64,000 nucleotides of DNA, from assembly GCF_009923995.1 (NCBI RefSeq), contig NZ_RFSK01000032.1, positions 1 through 64,000 on the forward strand, read 5' to 3'. The stretch is from Janthinobacterium sp. (lineage in GTDB: Bacteria > Pseudomonadota > Gammaproteobacteria > Burkholderiales > Burkholderiaceae_D). Below the pieces are notes generated by a model, which was not told the origin of the DNA, did no database searches, and worked only from the letters and a program-made list of their open reading frames with translations. Each line of letters starts with the position of its first letter. Positions within the stretch are counted from its first letter, which is position 1. The position numbers were made by a program, and so were the translations under genes. Positions 35,039 to 43,760 of this stretch are shown piece by piece.

Positions 35039-35539
35039 CTAGGCAGCCAGCACCTCGTGCGGCGCGGCGGCCGGTTGCGCCAGCCGCTGCAGCGAACGGA
35101 CGGTGGCCGCGCAAGCGGCGGCCAATTCCGCGCCCTTGACCTTGAAATGCTGGAAGTAGAATTCCTGGTGCTCGTGGCCCGCGTGGAAGTGGTGCGGGGT
35201 CAGCACGGCCGACAGCACGGGCACGCCCGTCGCCAGCTGCACCTGCATCATGCCGGAGATGACGGCATCGGCCACGAAGTCATGGCGGTAGATGCCGCCG
35301 TCGACCACCAGCGCCGAGGCGGCAATCGCCGCGTACCGGCCGCTTCTGGCCAGCACTTGTGCGTGCAGGGGGATTTCAAAGGCGCCGGCGACGTCGATGA
35401 CGTCAATATCGCTCTCGGCGAAGCCCAGGGCCGCCATGTCGGCGATGAAGGACAAGCGGCATTGCGCGACGATGTCGCGGTGCCAGCCCGCCTGGATGAA
35501 GGCGATGCGCTTGCCCGGTGCTGCGTGTGCTTGTGACAT
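35039..35539 (-). CDS. ribH: 6,7-dimethyl-8-ribityllumazine synthase (riboflavin synthesis)
   Basis: A 166-residue lumazine synthase that joins 5-amino-6-ribitylamino-uracil with 3,4-dihydroxy-2-butanone 4-phosphate. Signatures are IDVAGAFEIPLHAQVLA, ALVVDGGIYRHDFVADAVISGMM and the catalytic His region VLTPHHFHAGHEHQEFY. It looks like the RibH2-type decameric branch, usually an extra copy beside the housekeeping ribH. AGGAG lies eight bases before the ATG at 35539. An FMN riboswitch precedes it. Placed among FMN-dependent monooxygenases, it may boost flavin supply for them. Confidence 0.92.
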   Translation of the reverse strand: MSQAHAAPGKRIAFIQAGWHRDIVAQCRLSFIADMAALGFAESDIDVIDVAGAFEIPLHAQVLARSGRYAAIAASALVVDGGIYRHDFVADAVISGMMQVQLATGVPVLSAVLTPHHFHAGHEHQEFYFQHFKVKGAELAAACAATVRSLQRLAQPAAAPHEVLAA

Positions 35540-35547
35540 ACAAAAGA

Positions 35548-35578
35548 CTCCTGTTTTTAAAAATGACAAAAAAACAGG
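35548..35578 (-). promoter_or_regulatory. Hairpin overlapping the ribH ribosome-binding site
   Basis: On the minus strand CCTGTTTTT (35578-35570) can pair with AAAAACAGG (35558-35550), and the latter arm includes the AGG of the ribH Shine-Dalgarno AGGAG (35552-35548). This nine-pair stem could block translation when the FMN aptamer upstream is occupied. Confidence 0.5.
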
Positions 35579-35717
35579 GCATGGGATCGAAGGGGATATG
35601 ACAGGCGCGTGAAAGCCACGCCCAACTGCGCATGCAGGCACGCGCGTCCGCGCACCGACGGCAATGCCGCCCATGCGCCGGGCGTCTGCCGGCACCAACA
35701 CAATGATGCATCCCGCT

Positions 35718-35870
35718 CTCTCTTTATCCGGACTATACCGTCGGCCCCGGGATCGCACCGGGTCTGCTGACCTTGCCGGCCAGGTCCGAAGACCGCGCCG
35801 GCAAGCGCTCGCGGGCTAGGCACGCATGCCATTACCGCCGGTGGGGAATCGCACCCCGCCCTGAGAACGT
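35718..35870 (-). promoter_or_regulatory. FMN riboswitch (RFN element)
   Basis: The minus strand carries the full RFN consensus in order: ACGTTCTCAGGGCGGGGTG, CGATTCCCCACCGGCGGTA, AGCCCGCGAGCGC, GGTCAGCAGACCCGGTG, CGATCCCGGGGCCGACGGT, and ATAGTCCGGATAAAGAGAG at the 3' end. It lies 178 bases upstream of the ribH start. FMN binding is expected to lower ribH expression. Confidence 0.95.
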
Positions 35871-35871
35871 T

Positions 35872-35904
35872 GCATGGCCACCGCACCGGGTGCGGCAGCC
35901 ATGC
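35872..35904. terminator. Nested hairpin between the TonB receptor and the FMN riboswitch
   Basis: GCATGGC pairs with GCCATGC and encloses an inner stem CCGCACC/GGGTGCGG. It follows the minus-strand receptor gene by about 40 bases and directly precedes the aptamer. A TATAGT -10-like box for ribH is at 35911-35916 just upstream. Either a terminator of the receptor gene or part of the leader. Confidence 0.4.
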
Positions 35905-35946
35905 CCGGCGACTATAGCATATCGCCCCTGCCCCTGCCCTGCGCGA

Positions 35947-38322
35947 TCAGAACTGCACCGTGTACGAGGCGCCCACCGTGCGGCCCTGGCCGATGATCAC
36001 CGTGTCGCCGTTGACGGCGCCCGGCACGAAGCTGGTGAGCGTGTGGTTGCGGTAGACCTTGTCGGCCAGGTTGTTGGCATACGCCGTGATGCGCTGCTTG
36101 CCGCCCGGGAGCACATACGACAGGCGCGCATTGGCCAGCGCGAAGCCGCCCTGGTTCAGCAAGCCGCGCGCGTCGCTTTGCGGGTCCACATAATAGTACT
36201 GCCTGGACGTGTAGCGCACGTCGCCGCTGAAGACCAGCTGCGCGCCATTGCCCAGCGGGTAGCGGTAATCGGCCGCCAGCAGGGCCGTCACGTGGGGGGA
36301 GCGCACGAATTCATTGCCGGAGCGGTCGCCGCCATTGTTCTGGATGGCGAAGTCGTCGAACTCCGTGCGCAGCAGACCAAGGTTGGCGTTGACGTGCAGG
36401 TTGTCCGTCGGCTGCGCCTCGACCTCGAATTCCGCGCCGTTGACGTGGGCCTTGCGCACGTTCTGCAGGTAGTTCACGCTTTGCGTGGGGTCGCCGTTGT
36501 ACACGCCCGTGATATTCACCTGCACGTTCTTGTAGTCGTAATGGAAGACGTTGGCGTTGAAGTTGAGGCGTCCGTCCAGCCATTCGGACTTGATGCCCGC
36601 CTCGAACGAGTTCAGGGTTTCCGGCTTCACCGTGTTGAGCGCGCGCACGTCCGTGGCGCTCGTGTTGTAGCCGCCCGACTTGATGCCGTGCGCGTATTTC
36701 AGGTAGCCGCGCAGGGTGCGGCTGAAGCGGTATTCGGGCGTCACGTCATAGGTCAGCGCATTCCACGTGGTCGACGGATTCGACGTGAAGTTGTTGTTGG
36801 CGACCGAGGCGGCCGTGTAATTGCCGCCCTGGACCGTGTTCCACCAGTTCGCGGCATCGCCAAACGTCACCGAGTTCGATGCCGCCTGCACGCGCCGCAA
36901 ATCGAGGTCCTTGGTTTCCGTCGTCCAGCGCAGGCCAAATGTGGACAGCAGCTGCTCGCTGAAATTGACGGTGGTGCTGCCGAAGATGGCGGCGCTGCGC
37001 GCCTTGTGCTGGTAGACGGTGCGGTTGTAGCCGACGGGCTGCGTGCTGCCCGCCAGCGCCGGCACAGTGCCGTTGGGCAGGCGCGCGCCGGCCGAGTCGG
37101 AGTCGATCTTTTCATTGAAGTAGAACAGGCCCGCCACCCAGCTCACGGCGCCGTTCTGCGGCGACGTCAATCGCAGCTCCTGCGACACTTGCCGGCTGCT
37201 GGCCTTCGAGCGGCTGCGGCCCACTTCCAGCGGCGTGTTGTCGCTGTCGCCCGTCGCCTCGTTGCGGAAGTTTTCATAGCCCGTGATGGAAGTGAGGGTC
37301 AGCTCGCCCAGCGCATATTCAAGGTTCAGCTGGGCGCCGCCCTGCTGCACGTCGCTGTCGGCCGGCGCATTCGTGCTCACGTCGTCGGGATTGGTGCTCG
37401 GAATATAGCCGTTGCGGTACACGCCATTGGCGCCGTAGCTGGCCACGGTGGTGGTGGCGCCCTTGGTCGTGTAGTCGCGGTAATGCAGGTTCAGATTGGC
37501 CGTCAGGTCGCGCCCGATCAGGGCCTTGAGCTGGCCGCGGATGGCGCTGTCCTTGAGCTTTCCATCGCGCTCGCCCGTAAACAGGTTGTGGAAGCGCCCT
37601 TCGCCCTGCTGCTCCGTGTGGAAGGACAGCCGCCCCGCCAGCACCTCGTCGACCAGCGCGCCGCCAATCGCGCCCTCGGCCAGGGTCGTGTCATAGCTGC
37701 CGTAGTCAATCTTGGCGTAGCCGCTGGACTTGAACGAGGGTTTGCGCGAAATCACATTGATGGCGCCGCCCGTCGTATTCTTGCCCCACAGGGTGCCCTG
37801 CGGGCCGCGCAGCACTTCCACCCGGTCCAGGTCGAACAGGGGAAAGCCCGTGGCGCTGGAATTGCTGATGTAGACGTCGTCGAGGTAGAAGCCGACGGGG
37901 TTCGGGAAGTCGACCTGCTGCTGGCCCGCGCCCACGCCGCGTATCCACCAGCGCGGGCGGCCATGCTGCTGCGTGCCGGCCGAGGCATTCGGCACGTAGT
38001 TGAGGATTTCGCTGGCCGAGCGGCCGATGCCCGTGTCGAGCAGCTCCTTGCCGCCCAGGACCGTGATCGCGCTGGGCACCTTCTGCGCCGATTCCTCGCG
38101 CTTTTGCGCCGTCACCGTCACCGATTGCAGCGAGGCGCCTTCGCCCGCGCCATTCGCGTCGGCCGTGGCATCGGCCACCACGGCGGCAGGCGTTTCGGCA
38201 TGGCCCAGGCCTGGGGCGAGCATCAGGCCGCCGATGGCGAAGGCCGAGCGCAGCGCGCGGCGCAGCGGCGTCAGGCGAAAGGAGAAAGAGGAAAAGGCGG
38301 CGGGGGCAGTCGAACGGCGCAT
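35947..38322 (-). CDS. TonB-dependent receptor of the organosulfur island
   Basis: A 791-residue outer-membrane receptor. After a signal (RSAFAIGGLMLAPGLGHAE) there is a TonB-box-like SVTVTAQKREE, a plug (AITVLGGKELLDTGIGRSASEILNYVPNASA, then VEVLRGPQGTLWGKNTTGGAINVISRKP) and a barrel ending GRTVGASYTVQF. This subclass often takes up xenobiotic or aromatic ligands. It has its own sigma-54 promoter and palindrome pair. That ties it to the same regulon as the monooxygenases and suggests it brings the organosulfur compound across the outer membrane. Confidence 0.92.
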   Translation of the reverse strand: MRRSTAPAAFSSFSFRLTPLRRALRSAFAIGGLMLAPGLGHAETPAAVVADATADANGAGEGASLQSVTVTAQKREESAQKVPSAITVLGGKELLDTGIGRSASEILNYVPNASAGTQQHGRPRWWIRGVGAGQQQVDFPNPVGFYLDDVYISNSSATGFPLFDLDRVEVLRGPQGTLWGKNTTGGAINVISRKPSFKSSGYAKIDYGSYDTTLAEGAIGGALVDEVLAGRLSFHTEQQGEGRFHNLFTGERDGKLKDSAIRGQLKALIGRDLTANLNLHYRDYTTKGATTTVASYGANGVYRNGYIPSTNPDDVSTNAPADSDVQQGGAQLNLEYALGELTLTSITGYENFRNEATGDSDNTPLEVGRSRSKASSRQVSQELRLTSPQNGAVSWVAGLFYFNEKIDSDSAGARLPNGTVPALAGSTQPVGYNRTVYQHKARSAAIFGSTTVNFSEQLLSTFGLRWTTETKDLDLRRVQAASNSVTFGDAANWWNTVQGGNYTAASVANNNFTSNPSTTWNALTYDVTPEYRFSRTLRGYLKYAHGIKSGGYNTSATDVRALNTVKPETLNSFEAGIKSEWLDGRLNFNANVFHYDYKNVQVNITGVYNGDPTQSVNYLQNVRKAHVNGAEFEVEAQPTDNLHVNANLGLLRTEFDDFAIQNNGGDRSGNEFVRSPHVTALLAADYRYPLGNGAQLVFSGDVRYTSRQYYYVDPQSDARGLLNQGGFALANARLSYVLPGGKQRITAYANNLADKVYRNHTLTSFVPGAVNGDTVIIGQGRTVGASYTVQF

Positions 38323-38373
38323 GGGTGGTTATCCTTGAGTAAAGTCAAAACGCGAGATGGTGATGACCTGTAT

Positions 38374-38389
38374 TGCAAGGCGCATGCCC
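38374..38389 (-). promoter_or_regulatory. Sigma-54 promoter of the TonB receptor
   Basis: Minus strand GGGCAT-GCGCC-TTGCA, with GG and GC twelve bases apart, 52 bases before the receptor start. The palindrome pair at 38492-38534 is about 130 bases upstream. Confidence 0.7.
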
Positions 38390-38455
38390 GCTGCCGCAGC
38401 GCAGCAAAATCGGACTCAAGTACTTGATTTCAAAGGAAGACTATCGAGATGATAG

Positions 38456-38474
38456 CGCTGTTGATTTGGCAGCA
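38456..38474. repeat. 19-bp repeat, copy 1 (between activator sites and promoter)
   Basis: CGCTGTTGATTTGGCAGCA is identical to 40926-40944. In both places it lies between the palindrome pair and the -24/-12 promoter of a minus-strand gene. The minus strand contains AATCAA, the first half of the IHF consensus (WATCAANNNNTTR), so it may be a bending site; the TTR half is missing. Confidence 0.6.
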
Positions 38475-38491
38475 GGGGCGCCGCCCCGTGC

Positions 38492-38534
38492 TGCCTGCGC
38501 GACAGCAGGCCATGGCGCTGCTGTCGCGGCAACA
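38492..38534. promoter_or_regulatory. Paired activator-site palindromes of the TonB receptor
   Basis: TGCCT-GCGCGA-CAGCA (38492-38507) and TGCTG-TCGCGG-CAACA (38519-38534) follow the TGCTG-N6-CAGCA pattern. The facing arms GCGACAGCAG and CTGCTGTCGC also make a ten-pair inverted repeat with each other. Confidence 0.65.
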
Positions 38535-38544
38535 GGTACGGGGG

Positions 38545-39699
38545 TCAGGCGGCGCGCAGGAGCGCCGCCGTATGTCCGCGCACGAGGGGCAGCACTTCCT
38601 CGCCCACCCGGTACGCTTCTTCCAGATGCGGCGTGCTGGCCAGGATGAAGGCGTCCGCGCCCAGCTGCACCAGCTCATCGAGGCGTTCGGCCACCTGCTG
38701 GTAGCTGCCGACGATGCCCTGCGTCTGCCCGCCGCGCAGCAGGTTGAAGCCGGACCAGATATTCGGCGCCGTGATCAGGTCCTTGTAGCTGCTCAGGGTC
38801 GTCGGGCGGTTGCCCCGCTGGCGCGCCGCGCCCACGGAATCGCCGCCATCCGCGCCGAGGAACTGGCGCAGGGTGGCCGCATCGACGGCCTCGAAGCCCT
38901 TGCGCACCTCGTCCCACGCCTCTTCTTCCGTGGCGCGGGCGACGATGTCGACGCGCACGGCGCACTTGATCTTGCGCCCCAGCAGTGCCGTCTTTTCAAG
39001 CACGCGGGCGAATTTCTCGCGCAGCTGCTCGAACGGCTCCAGCCACGTCAGGTAGTAATCGGCATGCTTCGAGGCCGAGCCGAGGGCCGCGTCGGACGAG
39101 CCGGAAAAATAAATCTCGGGGAAGTCCTGTTCCGACAACGGCGCGGCCAGGCCCGCGTCTTCCACCTGGTAGAACTTACCCTGGTAGGAAAATGGCCCGC
39201 CGCGCCACACGCCGCGCACCACGTCGAGAAATTCCGTCGTGCGCGTGTAGCGGTCGTCGTGGCCGGCCGAATCGCCCCACCACAGCTGCGCCGGACCGCC
39301 GCCGCCCGTGATCACGTTGTACAGGGCCCGCCCGCCCGTGGCCCGCTGCAGGCTGGCCGTCATGCGCGCAGCCACCACGGGATTCAAAAAGCCGGGCTGG
39401 AACGGGATCATGAAGCGGAAGGTGCGCGTTTCGCGCGCCAGCAGCGCGGAAATGGCCCACGGTTCGTCCGTCATGGGGAAGGACGGAATCAGGCCGCCCT
39501 GGAAGCCCGATATTTCCGCCGCGCGGGCGATTTCCGCCAGGTAGTCGATATAGCTGAAACCGTCGGCGCCGCCGCCACCAAGGCCGGCCTGGCGCAGGCT
39601 GTCATTGCCGGGAAACCAGTCGCCGCGAAACGGCGTGCGGGCGCGGTGCGAACTCGGTTCGCCATGCGTGGGGATGCGCCAGAAAAAGTCGATTGCCAT
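38545..39699 (-). CDS. LLM-class FMNH2-dependent monooxygenase, SsuD-like
   Basis: A 384-residue bacterial-luciferase-like TIM-barrel monooxygenase. It starts AIDFFWRIPTHGEP, as alkanesulfonate monooxygenases do. It continues with GFSYIDYLAEIARAAEISGFQGGLIP, TFRFMIPFQPGFLNPVVAARM, GRALYNVITGGG and FPEIYFSGSSDAALGSASKHADYYLTWLEP. Family enzymes cleave C-S bonds of sulfonates with FMNH2 and O2, giving aldehyde and sulfite. GGAG precedes the ATG. It is 33 bases after the paralogue at 39733-40815 and forms an operon with it. No flavin reductase partner gene is in the island. Confidence 0.9.
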   Translation of the reverse strand: MAIDFFWRIPTHGEPSSHRARTPFRGDWFPGNDSLRQAGLGGGGADGFSYIDYLAEIARAAEISGFQGGLIPSFPMTDEPWAISALLARETRTFRFMIPFQPGFLNPVVAARMTASLQRATGGRALYNVITGGGGPAQLWWGDSAGHDDRYTRTTEFLDVVRGVWRGGPFSYQGKFYQVEDAGLAAPLSEQDFPEIYFSGSSDAALGSASKHADYYLTWLEPFEQLREKFARVLEKTALLGRKIKCAVRVDIVARATEEEAWDEVRKGFEAVDAATLRQFLGADGGDSVGAARQRGNRPTTLSSYKDLITAPNIWSGFNLLRGGQTQGIVGSYQQVAERLDELVQLGADAFILASTPHLEEAYRVGEEVLPLVRGHTAALLRAA

Positions 39700-39732
39700 C
39701 AGGGTACTCCTTCAGTAAGTGGATACGGGAAC

Positions 39733-40815
39733 TCAGGCCGCCCGCTGCTGCGCGGTGGTCAGCGAAGCCCGCACGCGCGGCAGCACATGCTCGCCGATGC
39801 GGTAGGCTTCCTCGAAATGGGGGATGGCCGCCAGCACGAAGCTGGACACGCCCGCCTGCGCATACGCCTGCAGCGCAGCGCTGACCTGCTCGTAGCTGCC
39901 AACCAGGGCACCGTGGGCGCCCGTCTGCGCTTGCGCAAAGCCGGGCCAGAAGCCCGCCGCACCGGCATCGAACACCGCATCGGCGGGCAGTCCCGCCCCG
40001 CTGCGGTAGCGGCGCGCATCGCGCAAGGCTTCATCGAAGGTTTCGCGGGCCAGCACGTCGATGCGCAGGCCCGCCGCGACGGCGCGGCCCCGCTGGCGCG
40101 CCTGCGTCTGCAGACTGTCGATGGCGGGCCGCAGGTCCGCCACGGGCGCCGCATCGAACACATGCACGTCCGCCTGGCGCGCCGACAGGGCCAGCGCCTC
40201 GGGCGACTCTCCCGTCAGATAGATGCTGTTGACGAGGTGATGCGCCAGCGGCCCCTTGAAGCCGCCGTCCTGCACTTCGAAAAAGCGGCCCTTGAAGCTG
40301 AACGGCGACGTGCTTTGCACGCCGCGCGCCACCGTGATGAATTCATCGATGCGCGGCAGGATGTCGGCGTCCGGCGCCGCATCTCCCTGGCGCCGGCGCG
40401 CCGCCGCATCGCCGCCATGGCCGATCTGCCAGGCGAAGCGCCCGCCCGTGAAGCGCTGGAAGCTGACGGCGTTCTTCGCCGCATACACGGCCGAACCCCA
40501 GGCCGCGTCGAATTCGGCGATCAGCTTCAAATGCCGCGTGCTGCGGGCCAGATACCCTGCGACGATCCAGCTTTCATCGCCCTGCGTATCGTGGCGCACC
40601 TGGATGCCGTCGAAGCCGGACAGGTCCGCCGCGCGGGCGATCTGGTGCAGGTAATCGAAATAGTTGAACGGCGGACGCGCGCCGCGCGGGTCGCTCACGC
40701 CCGCCTGCAGGGGACTGGGCGCGCCGGCGGCCCGTTCGCCGCGGCGCGTGATGCCGGGCGCCGCGTAACGGCCGTCACCGCCGGTGGGCAATTGCCAGAT
40801 GAATTCGATGGTCAT
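39733..40815 (-). CDS. LLM-class FMNH2-dependent monooxygenase (divergent SsuD-like paralogue)
   Basis: A 360-residue flavin monooxygenase starting TIEFIWQLPTGGDGRYAAPG. Later blocks include FNYFDYLHQIARAADLSGFDGIQV, HLKLIAEFDAAWGSAVYAAKNAVSFQRFTGGRFAWQIGHGG and NSIYLTGESPEALALSARQADVHVFDA. It is only distantly similar to its downstream neighbour, so the two probably act on different sulfur compounds or steps. The ATG at 40815 is preceded by AGGAG. It is driven from the -24/-12 promoter at 40884-40899. Confidence 0.88.
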   Translation of the reverse strand: MTIEFIWQLPTGGDGRYAAPGITRRGERAAGAPSPLQAGVSDPRGARPPFNYFDYLHQIARAADLSGFDGIQVRHDTQGDESWIVAGYLARSTRHLKLIAEFDAAWGSAVYAAKNAVSFQRFTGGRFAWQIGHGGDAAARRRQGDAAPDADILPRIDEFITVARGVQSTSPFSFKGRFFEVQDGGFKGPLAHHLVNSIYLTGESPEALALSARQADVHVFDAAPVADLRPAIDSLQTQARQRGRAVAAGLRIDVLARETFDEALRDARRYRSGAGLPADAVFDAGAAGFWPGFAQAQTGAHGALVGSYEQVSAALQAYAQAGVSSFVLAAIPHFEEAYRIGEHVLPRVRASLTTAQQRAA

Positions 40816-40883
40816 GCATGGACTCCTGTCGTGGGTCGAAGAAAAGGCCGTACGCGCAGCGCGCAGGCCTGCCCTTCCCTCCT

Positions 40884-40899
40884 CGCAGAAAACATGCCA
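40884..40899 (-). promoter_or_regulatory. Sigma-54 promoter of the two-monooxygenase operon
   Basis: Minus strand TGGCAT-GTTTT-CTGCG, GG and GC correctly spaced, about 69 bases before the start at 40815. Palindromes at 40951-40985 lie some 76 bases upstream. Confidence 0.75.
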
Positions 40900-40925
40900 T
40901 GCCGCGGACGCCCGCCGCTGCCCTC

Positions 40926-40944
40926 CGCTGTTGATTTGGCAGCA
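40926..40944. repeat. 19-bp repeat, copy 2
   Basis: Identical to 38456-38474 over 19 bases (CGCTGTTGATTTGGCAGCA), in the same relative position between activator sites and promoter. Confidence 0.6.
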
Positions 40945-40950
40945 ATTCCC

Positions 40951-40985
40951 TGCGTCCAGGACAGCAGCGTGCTGCGCGCGCAGCA
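40951..40985. promoter_or_regulatory. Paired activator-site palindromes of the monooxygenase operon
   Basis: TGCTG-CGCGCG-CAGCA (40970-40985) is a perfect palindrome of the proposed pattern. TGCGT-CCAGGA-CAGCA (40951-40966) is a weaker copy with one good half-site. Confidence 0.6.
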
Positions 40986-41051
40986 GCCATGAAAAAAACC
41001 GGAGCCGCATCGCTGCGGGTCCGGCACGAAAGGGCTGGCGTGTTGCGGAGC

Positions 41052-42260
<1,209 letters not shown>

Positions 42261-42353
42261 GGGCCGACTATACCGCGCTGCATCCGCAGGCGTGAACGAA
42301 TGGTGCCGCGCTAGCTTATCCGGATTTTGCATATGCCGACGCTCGTTCCATGC

Positions 42354-42369
42354 TGGCCCGAAGCTTGCA
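42354..42369 (+). promoter_or_regulatory. Sigma-54 promoter of the DszA-like gene
   Basis: TGGCCC-GAAGC-TTGCA, GG and GC twelve bases apart, 49 bases before the start at 42419. I could not find the TGCTG-N6-CAGCA palindrome upstream of it. Confidence 0.72.
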
Positions 42370-42418
42370 TGGTAAATAGGGAAACGCCCTGTCGCCAACC
42401 CACCACGGAGCTACTTCC

Positions 42419-43756
42419 ATGCCAGCACGCCAGCTTGTCCTGAACGTCTTTTTGCAACGCCACGGCCACCATCCGGCCGCCTGGCGCCATCCATCCGCCA
42501 GCGCCAGCGGGCGGCCCGACCTGGCCTGGTGGCTGCGCGCCGCCCGGCTGGCCGAGGCGGCCAAATTCGACAGTTTTTTCGTCGCCGACTTCATCGGCCG
42601 CGCCGGCGACGTCACGCCCGAGACGGGACACGCCGCCGTCGGCCTGCCCTTCGAACCCTACACCCTGCTGTCGGCGATCGCCGCCGTCACCAGCCACATC
42701 GGCCTGATCGCCACGGTCAACACCAATTACGAGCACCCCTACCACGTGGCGCGCAAATTCAGTTCGCTCGACCACATGAGCGGCGGACGCGCGGGCTGGA
42801 ACGTCGTTTCCTCGTTCGGCGAACACACGGCGCGTAACTTCGGGATTCCTGCGCCGCGCAGCCACGCGGAACGCTATGCGCGCGCCGATGAATTCGTCGC
42901 CCTGTCCAAGATGCTGTGGGATAGCTGGGATGACGACGCCTTCGACCATCCCGACCGCGCCGCCGGTCAGTTCTACCGGCCCGAAGCGGGCCACCCGCTG
43001 GACTTCCGGGGCGAGTATTTTGCCTCGCAAGGCTTGCTGGACTTGCCCCGCCCCGTGCAAGGCCACCCCGTGCTGGTCCAGGCGGGCAATTCCGGGACGG
43101 GCCGCGAATTTGCCGCGCGCCAGGCCGAGATGGTGTACTGCTCGGCGACCTCGCTGCCCGTGGCGCAGGCGTATTACGCGGACGTGAAGGGCCGCATGGC
43201 GAAGTACGGCCGCGCGCAAGACCAGCTGAAAGTCACGCCGGGCCTGTCCGTGGTGGTGGCGGACAGCGACCAGCAGGCGCAGGACCGGTTCGGCGAACTG
43301 CAGGACCTGGTCGACTTCGGCAATCTGGAATTCGGCGGCTTCGACTTGTCCGGCTATCCCCTCGATGGCCCCCTGCCCGACCTGCCCTACGAAGCGGGCG
43401 ACAACGGCAAGGGGCGTTTCGCGCAGCAGCTGGAACTGGCGCGCCGGGAAAACCTGACCCTGCGCCAGCTGGTGCTGCGCTTCAGGGTCGCGCGCGGCCA
43501 CCTGCAGGCCATCGGCTCCGTCAGGACGGTGGCCGACGTGATAGAGCAATGGTTCGTGGAACGGGGCGCGGATGGCTTCAACGTCGTGCCGCCCCTGCTG
43601 CCGCAGGGCTTCGAGGACTTTACGCGGCTGGTGGTGCCGGAACTGCAGCGGCGCGGCCTGTTCCGCACGGAATACGCGGCCAGCACCCTGCGCGGTCACC
43701 TGGGACTGGCGCGGCCCGCCAACCCGCACACAGTGGCGCGGGCGCGGGCCGCCTGA
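42419..43756 (+). CDS. DszA/NtaA/SnaA-family FMNH2-dependent monooxygenase
   Basis: A 445-residue luciferase-like monooxygenase of the NtaA/SnaA/DszA branch. Typical blocks are VLNVFLQRHGHHPAAWRHP, WWLRAARLAEAAKFDSFFVADF, the family hallmark YEHPYHVARKFSSLDHMSGGRAGWNVVSSF, ARNFGIP, and DEFVALSKMLWDSWDDDAF. DszA converts dibenzothiophene sulfone to the aryl sulfinate that DszB then desulfinates. Two DszB-like genes in the same island make a sulfone-to-sulfinate role attractive, but nitrilotriacetate- or pristinamycin-type chemistry cannot be excluded. It ends four bases from the convergent hmgA gene. Confidence 0.9.
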   Translation: MPARQLVLNVFLQRHGHHPAAWRHPSASASGRPDLAWWLRAARLAEAAKFDSFFVADFIGRAGDVTPETGHAAVGLPFEPYTLLSAIAAVTSHIGLIATVNTNYEHPYHVARKFSSLDHMSGGRAGWNVVSSFGEHTARNFGIPAPRSHAERYARADEFVALSKMLWDSWDDDAFDHPDRAAGQFYRPEAGHPLDFRGEYFASQGLLDLPRPVQGHPVLVQAGNSGTGREFAARQAEMVYCSATSLPVAQAYYADVKGRMAKYGRAQDQLKVTPGLSVVVADSDQQAQDRFGELQDLVDFGNLEFGGFDLSGYPLDGPLPDLPYEAGDNGKGRFAQQLELARRENLTLRQLVLRFRVARGHLQAIGSVRTVADVIEQWFVERGADGFNVVPPLLPQGFEDFTRLVVPELQRRGLFRTEYAASTLRGHLGLARPANPHTVARARAA

Positions 43757-43760
43757 CACT

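Noticed and set aside
35773-38427. 884-residue plus-strand reading frame
   Set aside because: Antisense of the TonB receptor and it also runs through the FMN riboswitch; no domain seen.
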